Below the pieces are notes generated by a model that made no database searches, was not told where the DNA came from, and saw only the letters and a program-made list of their open reading frames with translations. Both the position numbers and the translations under genes were made by a program. 14,422 bases of DNA from JAENVT01 sp031412355 (GTDB taxonomy: Bacteria; Actinomycetota; Acidimicrobiia; Acidimicrobiales; Ilumatobacteraceae): NCBI GenBank assembly GCA_031412355.1, contig JANOCR010000077.1:1-14422 (forward strand), written 5' to 3'. This document shows positions 6,438 to 13,622 of this stretch, one piece after another; within the stretch, counting starts at the first letter, position 1; each line of letters begins with the position of its first letter.

Positions 6438-7283
6438 TCAGGCGAAGTTGACGGTCTTGTCGGAGAAGCGGGCAACCGCAGACTCGACCACGCCCTGCTT
6501 GGCCGGCGGCACACCGGTCACATCGAGCGACCCAGCGCTGAACGTTCCGCCCTTGTTGACGGTCAGGCGCCCGCGCGCCGCGTCGGTCTGGAAGGACGCG
6601 TAGTCGACGTAGCCCTCCGCGTGGCCGTCGCCGATGAGCATCACCCATCCGCCGACCACGAAGTCGATCGAATCCTCGTCGGCGGTGGCCTTGACATTGT
6701 CGCGATTGATCGCGGCGATGGCGTCGAAGTCCGACTCGTCTGGTACCCAGTCCGGGTTGGCGCCCATCGCGACATCGGTGGAACGGCCGCCGAGCGCCGC
6801 GGTCTCGAGGTCTTTCGACACACCGCTGAACGACGTGCAGGCGAGCCAGTAGAGGTCGCCGCTGTAGGTGCCGAGAATGCCGTCACACGTGTGCGTTGCC
6901 CCGGTCGCTACCGCCCGTGGGTCGGTGGGACAGGTGTCGACGCTGCCGGTGCACATCAGGATGGGATCAGGCACGCCGTCGACACCGGCACGAATGAGGG
7001 TGTGGCCGCCGAAGCTCGGATTGTTCTTGAGCTCATCCGCCCACAACTCCGTGGCGCTGAACAGCGACAGATTGTAGGTGACGTTGCTGGAGTCAAGTGC
7101 CGGCCAGGGCGCCTGAAGTTGCTCCCAAACGTCGAGGTCGCCGGAGCCGTATACGAGGCCCTGGCCGGAGTCGGCGTAGAACTGGATCGTGGTGCCTTGT
7201 GGGATGGCGAGGATCTCCATCCCTTCAGGGATGGTGCCCGACTGCACATCGAGTGCACCGTGACCGAGGAATATGTAGCCCAT
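6438..7283 (-). CDS. Stv-like (putative adhesin) domain protein, orphan
   Basis: This is a 281-residue protein with no signal peptide or membrane helix. The N-terminus, MGYIFLGHGALD, followed by IPEGMEILAIPQGTTIQFYADSG (residues 18-40), resembles the Stv 'putative adhesin' domain, whose hallmark is a GHG near the start and a V/IPxGTTxxFY strand. Residues 110-150 hold a Cys/His set (MCTGSVDTC, HTCDGIL, YWLACTSF) that also fits that domain's later part. Residues 155-281 are acidic and I do not recognise them; they end with VVESAVARFSDKTVNFA. AGAGGGG lies 7 bases before the ATG and supports the start. The gene stands alone, divergent from a SulP transporter (92-bp gap). No toxin, secretion or immunity gene is adjacent. 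I call the Stv link from motif memory, at moderate confidence; the biochemical role of the domain is not established. Confidence 0.7.
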   Translation of the reverse strand: MGYIFLGHGALDVQSGTIPEGMEILAIPQGTTIQFYADSGQGLVYGSGDLDVWEQLQAPWPALDSSNVTYNLSLFSATELWADELKNNPSFGGHTLIRAGVDGVPDPILMCTGSVDTCPTDPRAVATGATHTCDGILGTYSGDLYWLACTSFSGVSKDLETAALGGRSTDVAMGANPDWVPDESDFDAIAAINRDNVKATADEDSIDFVVGGWVMLIGDGHAEGYVDYASFQTDAARGRLTVNKGGTFSAGSLDVTGVPPAKQGVVESAVARFSDKTVNFA

Positions 7284-7375
7284 GGGAGTCCCCTCTCGTG
7301 CTCGTTGTCGGCGAGCAGATCGAACGTAGCTGCAACCGCGGGGCGCGATCGATCCGGGTGTAGCGTGCTGGGGCG

Positions 7376-9100
7376 ATGGCAGCGACTTCGGTCCGTCGGT
7401 GGCCGCCGGGTCTCGAGGTTGCCCGCTCTTATGAACGGTCGTGGCTCCGGCGCGATTTGACCGCGGGCGTCATCCTCACGATGCTGCTGATTCCCGCCGG
7501 TATTGGATACGCAGAGGCTGCTGGCCTGCCGCCGGCGACTGGTCTCTACGCGACAATTGCCCCACTTCTCGCGTACGCGATCTTCGGTCCTTCGAAGATC
7601 CTGGTGCTCGGGCCAGATTCGTCACTGGCGCCGATCATCGCTGCCTCCGTGCTACCCCTCGCCGACGGTGATACGGCGCGCGCGGTCGCGCTGGCTGGGC
7701 TGCTGGCCATCATGATGGGCGCTGTACTCCTGATCGGCGGCCTCGTGCGCGCCGGGTTTGTCACCGACCTGCTGTCGAAGCCGATCCGGGTGGGCTACCT
7801 CAACGGCATTGCGGTGGTGGTCCTCGTTGGGCAGGTACCAAAGCTGCTCGGCTTCTCGACCGATGCGACCTCGATGCTCGATGGGATACGGGCGATCGTC
7901 GACGGACTCAGGGACGGCTCAACCAATTCTCACTCGTTGGTCATCGGTGTCGGCGCACTCCTGACGATCTTGGTGCCGCGCATGCTGGGGAGCAAGCTAC
8001 CTTCGATCCTGGTCGCGGTCGTTGTGCCGAGCATCGTCGTTGCCGCGCTCGGGTGGAAGGGCGAGCTGGCTGTGGTCGGCGCGCTTCCCGGGGGACTGCC
8101 TGCACCACAGCTGGCCGGACTCCGCTGGGCTGATGTGCAATCGTTGGCCGGGCCGGCACTTGGCATCGCCCTCATCGCCTTCACCGACACCGGAGTCCTG
8201 TCACGTACCTTCGCCGGCCGCCACGGCGAGAGCGTGGACGGCAGTCAAGAAATGGCTGGGATCGGATTTGCCAACATAGCTTCCGGCGTGTTCGGCGGCT
8301 TTCCAGTCTCAGCGTCGTCGTCGCGGACGCCGGTCGCCGAACAGGCCGGTGCTCGAACTCAGCTCGTTGGCGTCGTCGGCGCCGCTTTGATCGTTGCATT
8401 CATCTTGATCGCGCCAGACGTCACCGCGTACCTTCCGTCGTCGGCGCTTGCCGCGGTGGTGATCACCGCAGCGATCAGCCTCATCGACATCCACAGCTTT
8501 GTGTGGCTGGCGCGGACAGCTCGGGGGGAGGCCCTCTTGGGGTTGGCTGCGTTTCTCGGAGTCGCGTTGATCGGCGTGCTGGAAGGCATCGTCATCACGA
8601 TCGGTCTCTCGTTCCTCGCGTTCGTGATTCGGGCGTGGCGCCCTTACCGTGCCGAACTGGGCCAGGTTCGCGGAGTGCGCGGCTACCACGATCTGACTCG
8701 CTACCGCGAGGCGGAGCGCGTGCCGGGCACTGTGATCGTTCGCTTCGACGCACCCCTGTTCTTCGCCAACGGCGGACTCTTCGACGACTTCGTGCGATCG
8801 GTTGTCGACTCCGCCCCGGGCGCGATCCACACCGTCATCCTGGCAGCGGAGCCAATCACCGACATCGACACGACCGCTGTCGACGAGCTGCTGGAACTGG
8901 ACTCGTACCTCTCATCCATCGGAGTCAGGCTGGTGTTCGCCGAGATGAAGGACCCGGTACGCGACAAGCTCATCCGATATGGCCTCGGTGAACGGTTCAC
9001 TGCTGATCGGTTCATGCCGACTGTCGGTGCAGCAGTCGACTCGGTCACCGGTGAGTTCCGCCGCGACATCGATCCTCCGCCGGACAGCCGACCGGTCTGA
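7376..9100 (+). CDS. SulP/SLC26-type anion transporter with STAS domain
   Basis: This is a 574-residue inner-membrane transporter of the SulP family. The N-terminal motif LTAGVILTMLLIPAGIGYAEAAGLPP (from residue 28) and LYATIAPLLAYAIFGPSK are signatures of the first helices. The conserved core VDGSQEMAGIGFANIASGVF, then GGFPVSASSSRTPV with GART nearby, marks the substrate-site region. Residues about 445-555 form a cytoplasmic STAS domain (VIVRFDAPLFFANG, then ITDIDTTAVDELLELD), where Thr replaces the Ser of antagonist-type STAS domains. Members carry sulfate, bicarbonate or other anions; the substrate cannot be told from sequence alone, and no sulfate-assimilation or carbonic-anhydrase gene is nearby. 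The ATG at 7376 has only a weak GGGG just upstream. It is convergent with the HD-GYP gene, with an 18-bp gap and no clear terminator. Confidence 0.94.
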   Translation: MAATSVRRWPPGLEVARSYERSWLRRDLTAGVILTMLLIPAGIGYAEAAGLPPATGLYATIAPLLAYAIFGPSKILVLGPDSSLAPIIAASVLPLADGDTARAVALAGLLAIMMGAVLLIGGLVRAGFVTDLLSKPIRVGYLNGIAVVVLVGQVPKLLGFSTDATSMLDGIRAIVDGLRDGSTNSHSLVIGVGALLTILVPRMLGSKLPSILVAVVVPSIVVAALGWKGELAVVGALPGGLPAPQLAGLRWADVQSLAGPALGIALIAFTDTGVLSRTFAGRHGESVDGSQEMAGIGFANIASGVFGGFPVSASSSRTPVAEQAGARTQLVGVVGAALIVAFILIAPDVTAYLPSSALAAVVITAAISLIDIHSFVWLARTARGEALLGLAAFLGVALIGVLEGIVITIGLSFLAFVIRAWRPYRAELGQVRGVRGYHDLTRYREAERVPGTVIVRFDAPLFFANGGLFDDFVRSVVDSAPGAIHTVILAAEPITDIDTTAVDELLELDSYLSSIGVRLVFAEMKDPVRDKLIRYGLGERFTADRFMPTVGAAVDSVTGEFRRDIDPPPDSRPV

Positions 9101-9118
9101 TCCCGTCGGCGCAATGCG

Positions 9119-10621
9119 TCAGGCGTCTACTGTCGCCATCTGGTCGACCTCGTGGCAGGTCTGTGCTGCCAACCATGCTTCCTCGACGATGCCGGGGTCG
9201 CTGGTGGTCGGTAGGCCACGGTTGGACATCACGCGTGCCAGGGCGTCGACTACCGCTGGGTCGAAGTGTGTGCCTCGACCTGCCTCAATGTGAGCGAGGG
9301 CATGCGCGGGGTCCCATCCCGGTCGATAGGCGCGGTCCGACGTCAGCGCATCCCACACGTCGGCGACGGCAACGACCCGAGCCTCCATCGGAACTGACGA
9401 ACCAGCGAGGCCGGACGGGTATCCCTTGCCATCCAGGCGCTCGTGATGGTGGAGGATCACCGGCAACACCTCGCGCAATGACGGTGCCGTTGACGCGAGC
9501 TCGTAGCCGAGTTGCGGATGGGTCTCGACGACCTTGCGCTCCTCGGCCGTCAACGCACCCGGCTTGTTCAGAATGTGATCGGGAATGGCAATCTTTCCGA
9601 GGTCGTGCAGAAATGCACCGCGGGCGATGATCCGCAGCCGATCAGAAGGCAGCGACATCTGCAGGCCGAGCTCGACCGCCAGTTCGGCGGTGCGTTCGCT
9701 GTGGCCATGGGTGTACGAGTCCTTGACCTCGACCGCTTTGACCAGCGTCGACAGCGCCTCGGGATAGCCACGCACGATGTGTGTGAAGGGGTCGTCGAGG
9801 AACACATCCTCCAACACACCGGCGACTTCGCTCTGTCGGCGGCTGCGCGCAACGACCGCGTACACCGCGGCGCCGAAGCCGGCGAACAGGTAGGCGTGGT
9901 AATCCCACCACGACAACTGGGCGAACTTGCCGTGCTCGAACGACAGCACTGCAGCCACCGACATCGCTGCCGCGAGCACCAGGGCGAGCTGGACGGGGTC
10001 CTTGCCGAGGTGCCAGCGCCGACCATGGCGCCAGATCGAAACCAGCAAGCACACGATGACAGCCGCCGACAGGATCGCCAGCCAGGTGTTCTCGTGGGCG
10101 AACTTGCTGTCACCGTGGAAGCGGCTCGGATCAACGACGACCGTGGCGACGAACAATGTCGACGGGAGTAGCGGAATCATTACTGCGGTCAGCGGATGTC
10201 GCCCGACCCAACGGTTCAGCCCTTGATCCTGACGGCGACCAGCGATCAACAGGCAGACAGCGAACCCCGCCATCGCCAAGTAGGGCAGGCGGCCGATCCA
10301 GGCGTTGGTCGTGTCATGGTGCAACGTTTGTGGTGTGGTGAGGCCGTGTCCGACCATGAAGACCCCGACGAACGCACAACCGAGAGCCAACCAGACGACC
10401 CCTGACTGGGGTGTCTGGATAGCCGAGGCCACGGCGATCACGGCGACGAACAGGGCGCACGCGGCAATGGCTGACACCATCATCATGTGGCCGCTGGCCG
10501 AGAACCACTTCGGGTCCAGACCTGGGAAAGCGCGTAGGAGAACGAGAAAGGCCGCCGGCGCCGCGAGAAGCGCGACGACGAGGATCCACCGACGAAGAAT
10601 CTGAGTCATCACGTCAGACAT
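9119..10621 (-). CDS. Membrane-anchored HD-GYP phosphodiesterase
   Basis: From the ATG at 10621 the protein has 500 residues. The first half (about 8-260) contains seven or so hydrophobic segments and probably a membrane sensor. The C-terminal half (about 290-470) is an HD-GYP domain with GHSERTAELA, the metal-binding HDLGK (339-343), ILHHHERLDGKGYPSGL with an intact GYP (about 388-405), VVAVADVWDALTSDRAYR and GTHFDP. All key metal ligands and the GYP motif are present, so c-di-GMP hydrolysis is likely. An in-frame GTG at 10657 would add 12 residues; neither start has a good ribosome site. It follows the Rossmann/DUF2520 gene after 74 bases (38 with the GTG start), so co-transcription is possible. 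No GGDEF protein lies in the window. Confidence 0.93.
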   Translation of the reverse strand: MSDVMTQILRRWILVVALLAAPAAFLVLLRAFPGLDPKWFSASGHMMMVSAIAACALFVAVIAVASAIQTPQSGVVWLALGCAFVGVFMVGHGLTTPQTLHHDTTNAWIGRLPYLAMAGFAVCLLIAGRRQDQGLNRWVGRHPLTAVMIPLLPSTLFVATVVVDPSRFHGDSKFAHENTWLAILSAAVIVCLLVSIWRHGRRWHLGKDPVQLALVLAAAMSVAAVLSFEHGKFAQLSWWDYHAYLFAGFGAAVYAVVARSRRQSEVAGVLEDVFLDDPFTHIVRGYPEALSTLVKAVEVKDSYTHGHSERTAELAVELGLQMSLPSDRLRIIARGAFLHDLGKIAIPDHILNKPGALTAEERKVVETHPQLGYELASTAPSLREVLPVILHHHERLDGKGYPSGLAGSSVPMEARVVAVADVWDALTSDRAYRPGWDPAHALAHIEAGRGTHFDPAVVDALARVMSNRGLPTTSDPGIVEEAWLAAQTCHEVDQMATVDA

Positions 10622-10695
10622 CGGCACGAAGCGTGGCAGAGCTGAGCGTTTCCACACATCGGCTCAGCCACGGCCGCTGATCACTCGCCCGCGGA

Positions 10696-11421
10696 TCACT
10701 CGCGCGGAGTGGCAATTGCCCGTGTGCGGTCACACAGAGCGTCGAACAGAGCCAGCAGCTCCGGCGCTCGTTCGGCCACAGCCGCTCGTTGGCGGGCGAC
10801 GGTGGCTTCGTCACCGCGAGCGATCGGGCCGGTCAGTGCTGCAGGTGTTCCCAACGTCGCCCAGTTCTCCAGTGCGGCGCGCACAAGGGGCACCAAAGCG
10901 CTGCGATGGCCGCCCGCGGTGCGCAGCATCACCTCGGCCGCGTCTTCGAGCGTGACGAGGAAGTTCGAGGCAATCGAGGCAGCAGCGTGGTATGCCGCAC
11001 GATCGGCGTCGGCGATCTCGACGGTGTTCATGCGCAGTGCGTCGGCCAGGCTCTGCGCCACGTTCAGAGCTCGCGGTGTGGTGCCCGCGATAGCAGCCCC
11101 GGCGCCGGTGAAATCGGCGCCCTCGCGGGTCACGGTCATCAGCGGGTGCAGCCCGAACGCTTCGTGTGGTGCGAGCACGGCGAGACCCAACGACCCGGCG
11201 CAGTGACCGACCAAGCGGCCGGGCTCGATTGATCCAGCGGCATGGGTGATCTCGTCGTCGGGCACGGTCAACAGCACGATGTCGAACTCACGCCCGTCGA
11301 ATCCGCGATCGTGCGGCCCCGACAACCAAGGCAGCGCTGTCGTCAGCGCACGCCCAACCCGTCCGTTGCCCACGACAGCCCAGCGACCGAACCGCGTTGG
11401 TTCGCCAATCTGGTCGGACAC
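10696..11421 (-). CDS. Rossmann-like and DUF2520 domain protein
   Basis: This is a 241-residue soluble protein with a dinucleotide-binding N-terminus (WAVVGNGRVGRAL, residues 14-26), then VLLTVPDDEI and GLHPLMTV (90-97). The C-terminal helical DUF2520 domain has AAYHAAASIASNFLVTL (142-158) and the hallmark LTGPIARGD (196-204). It resembles ketopantoate- and pyrroline-reductase folds; its reaction is not established. In many actinobacteria the family sits beside pantothenate genes (panC/panD); here none is near. The start is a GTG with no Shine-Dalgarno; TAGTCT, a TAnnnT -10 element, ends 6 bases before it, so the mRNA is probably leaderless. It is divergent from topoisomerase IB (103-bp gap) and upstream of the HD-GYP gene. 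Confidence 0.9.
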   Translation of the reverse strand: MSDQIGEPTRFGRWAVVGNGRVGRALTTALPWLSGPHDRGFDGREFDIVLLTVPDDEITHAAGSIEPGRLVGHCAGSLGLAVLAPHEAFGLHPLMTVTREGADFTGAGAAIAGTTPRALNVAQSLADALRMNTVEIADADRAAYHAAASIASNFLVTLEDAAEVMLRTAGGHRSALVPLVRAALENWATLGTPAALTGPIARGDEATVARQRAAVAERAPELLALFDALCDRTRAIATPRE

Positions 11422-11524
11422 GTGTCCAGACTAGGGCTGCCTTACTGGCCATCTAACCGTTCTGCCCACGTATCCAATCATCAAGGTTCGTTTAACCGCC
11501 GGCAGCGAAGGGAAACTTCTGTCG

Positions 11525-12562
11525 ATGATCGATGACGCGAGCTCGCTGCGGTTCGGGTCGGATCAAGAGCCCGGTATCCGCCGAACCGGCACCCGGCGAT
11601 TCAACTATGTCGACGAAGTGAACGGGCGCCGGGTCAAGGCGGAAGACCTCGAACGAATTCGCCAGATCGCCGTTCCACCCGCGTGGACACAGGTGTGGAT
11701 CTCGGCCGACCCGCAGAGTCATCTGCAAGCAACAGGGCGAGACGCCCGAGGGCGCAAGCAGTACCGCTATCACCCCGCGTTCACCTCGAGCCAAGCGAGT
11801 GACAAGTTCGCCGATCTGGTTTCGTTCGGCCACACGCTCGGTGCCCTGCGCCGCCGAGTCGGTCGAGATCTGGCTCGCATCGATTTCGACCTCGACCGTG
11901 TGGTGGCAACGGTGGTGCGACTGTTGGACATCACGAGCCTGCGAATCGGCAACGAGGAGTACTCCCGGACCAACAAGTCGTTCGGGCTCACCACGCTCCA
12001 CAATCGCCACGTCGCGGTGCGCGGCACGACCATTCGACTCGAGTTCCGTGGCAAGTCGGCGCACAAGTTCGACGTCAGCGTCGACAACGCCCGCCTTGCC
12101 AGGGTCGTGCGAAAGTGCCAGGACCTTCCTGGCCAGCAACTGTTCGAGTACCGGTCGGGCGAAGGCGAAGTACGCCGGGTGACCTCCAACGACATCAACA
12201 CCTACCTCGCCGAACACGCCGGGCCGGGGGTGACGGCCAAGACGTTCCGCACGTGGAACGCGACCGTGCGTGCGGCTGACGGACTGGCATCGGCCAGCGA
12301 GCACGACCGATCGCCGGCTACGAGGGTGCTCAACGAGGTGATCGATGACGTGGCGCACCACCTGGGCAACACGCGTGCGGTGTGCCGCAACAGCTACATC
12401 CACCCAGCCGTGGTGCAGGCGTATGTGGAGGACAATCTGCTGACCGCTTGGCATCGCCCGGTCGGCACGAGGCCGGCCGGCCTCACGGTGAGCGAACGAA
12501 AAACTTTGCGCCTCCTGAAGCGGGACCAGACGGGCTCGGCGGGGACGAGCCGGCGTCGATGA
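11525..12562 (+). CDS. Bacterial DNA topoisomerase IB (poxvirus-like)
   Basis: This is a 345-residue enzyme that relaxes supercoils through a 3'-phosphotyrosyl intermediate without ATP. The N-terminal domain (1-85) has the typical GIRRTGTRRF and IRQIAVPPAW and ends with GRKQYRYHPAF. The catalytic domain holds LRIGNEEY (Arg140), FRGKSAHKF (Lys177), TAKTFRTWNATV (Arg242) and HLGNTRAVCRNSYIHP (Asn282 and the nucleophile Tyr291). Asn in place of the poxvirus His is normal for bacterial members such as the Deinococcus enzyme, so the active site is complete. The length is typical. A GAAGGGAA stretch lies about 11 bases before the ATG, a little far but acceptable. Its cellular role beside topoisomerase I and gyrase is unclear. 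It stands first in a run of plus-strand genes but with a 147-bp gap after it. Confidence 0.96.
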   Translation: MIDDASSLRFGSDQEPGIRRTGTRRFNYVDEVNGRRVKAEDLERIRQIAVPPAWTQVWISADPQSHLQATGRDARGRKQYRYHPAFTSSQASDKFADLVSFGHTLGALRRRVGRDLARIDFDLDRVVATVVRLLDITSLRIGNEEYSRTNKSFGLTTLHNRHVAVRGTTIRLEFRGKSAHKFDVSVDNARLARVVRKCQDLPGQQLFEYRSGEGEVRRVTSNDINTYLAEHAGPGVTAKTFRTWNATVRAADGLASASEHDRSPATRVLNEVIDDVAHHLGNTRAVCRNSYIHPAVVQAYVEDNLLTAWHRPVGTRPAGLTVSERKTLRLLKRDQTGSAGTSRRR

Positions 12563-12695
12563 GCGGGTTCACGTGCCAGCACTGGGGCTTCGCCAACCCC
12601 GAGCCGATTAGACCGGACGGAACGCGACCACCCACTCCCGAATCAGCGCCACATGTGTCGCGATAGTGTTCGCGTCGAGTTCGACACTGACTGCG

Positions 12696-12701
12696 AAGGA
12701 G
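12696..12701 (+). promoter_or_regulatory. Ribosome-binding site choosing the ABM-fold gene start
   Basis: AAGGAG lies 8 bases before the ATG at 12710. This favours that codon over the in-frame ATG at 12653, which would put the site inside the coding region. A TAGTGT -10-like hexamer at 12664-12669 would give a short leader. Confidence 0.7.
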
Positions 12702-12709
12702 AACCGGGG

Positions 12710-12985
12710 ATGCCTGTGTTGATGATCGGCGAGGTAGCCAATCTCACTGAAGAGATCTATGGCGGCATGATCGGCCAGATGATGCCCTTGATGAAGGCTG
12801 CACCTGGGTTCATTTCTCATGCTGCGGGCCCGAACCCGGCCGGCGGTTGGAGGGTGATCGAGACCTGGGATTCGGAGGCGCAAGCTCAGGCCTGGTTCGA
12901 CCAGAACGTCAAGCCCAACCTGCCACCCGGGATCGAGCCGAAGCGGACGTATCACCCGCTCCACACAGCGTTCACGAAGCAGTAA
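12710..12985 (+). CDS. Small ABM-fold (dimeric alpha/beta barrel) protein
   Basis: This is a 91-residue soluble protein starting MPVLMIGEVANLTEEIYGGM. The later pattern GFISHAAGPNPAGGWRVIETWDSEAQAQAWF is typical of the antibiotic-biosynthesis-monooxygenase-like dimeric ferredoxin fold: a beta strand, helix, 'pGfxxhxag' turn, a strand with W-R-V-I-E-T-W, then a helix ending in WF. Such proteins dimerise into a barrel; many have no known substrate. AAGGAG 8 bases upstream fixes the start. It lies between topoisomerase IB and a GNAT gene and appears functionally independent of both. The fold is likely; the activity is unknown. Confidence 0.85.
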   Translation: MPVLMIGEVANLTEEIYGGMIGQMMPLMKAAPGFISHAAGPNPAGGWRVIETWDSEAQAQAWFDQNVKPNLPPGIEPKRTYHPLHTAFTKQ

Positions 12986-13046
12986 GCACCGCGGATCAGG
13001 CCGTTCCATCCGAGCCAACGCTGGCAGACCCAGGCAGACTGACCCC

Positions 13047-13622
13047 ATGGAGGTCTTCCTGGAAACCGAGCGACTCGTTCTGCGACGCTTCACCATGGAT
13101 GACGAAGAACTGCTGATGCAGCTCGACAACGATCCCGACGTGATGTTGTACATCAATGCGGGCGCACCCGTGCCGCGCGAGGAGATCGTCGACGAGACGC
13201 TTCCGGCCTTCCTGAGGTACTACGACCGATTCGACGGGTACGGGTTCTGGGCGGCGATCGATAAGCAGTCGGGCCGGTTTCTCGGCTGGTTCCACTTCCG
13301 GCCGGGTGATGGCGCAGGCCCGCTGGAGCCCGAGCTCGGCTATCGACTGCACCGGTTCGCCTGGAACCAGGGCTACGCGACGGAGGGATCGCGAGCGCTG
13401 ATCGACAAGGGGTTCGGCGAGTTCGGGGTCGAGCGCGTCTATGCCGAAACGATGGCGGTGCACAGCGGGTCGTGGAGGGTGATGGAGAAGGCGGGCCTGC
13501 GCCACGTGCGTTCCTTTCACGCGGATTGGCCGGTGCGAATCCCCGGCGACGAGCACGGCGAGGTCGAGTACGCCATCACGCGGTCGCAGTGGGACGCCGA
13601 TCGAGCGGCGCAAGCTCGCTGA
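13047..13622 (+). CDS. GNAT-family N-acetyltransferase (RimJ/RimL type)
   Basis: This is a 191-residue soluble acetyltransferase. It opens with ETERLVLRRFTMDD (residues 6-19), the usual start of the Acetyltransf_3 group. Acetyl-CoA binding motif A is ELGYRLHRFAWNQGYATEGS (96-115). It is followed by VYAETMAVHSGSWRVMEKAGLRHV (131-154), in which HSGSWRVMEKAGL replaces the common N.aS..vmeKlGf pattern. Members acetylate protein N-termini or small amines; the substrate cannot be told. There is no clear ribosome site before the ATG. Its last 47 bases overlap the end of the gene on the opposite strand. Confidence 0.93.
   Translation: MEVFLETERLVLRRFTMDDEELLMQLDNDPDVMLYINAGAPVPREEIVDETLPAFLRYYDRFDGYGFWAAIDKQSGRFLGWFHFRPGDGAGPLEPELGYRLHRFAWNQGYATEGSRALIDKGFGEFGVERVYAETMAVHSGSWRVMEKAGLRHVRSFHADWPVRIPGDEHGEVEYAITRSQWDADRAAQAR

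Noticed and set aside
6621..7460. Plus-strand ORF of 279 residues
   Set aside because: Antisense to the Stv-like gene and running into the SulP gene; the minus-strand gene has a good ribosome site and recognisable motifs.
12362..12400. Defective topoisomerase active site because the poxvirus His is missing
   Set aside because: Bacterial topoisomerase IB enzymes naturally carry Asn at this position, so the site is normal.
11492..12454. Minus-strand ORF of 320 residues
   Set aside because: Antisense to topoisomerase IB, whose catalytic residues are all present.
12608..13156. Minus-strand ORF of 182 residues
   Set aside because: Covers the ABM-fold gene and the GNAT start in antisense; it begins with a low-complexity Ser run.
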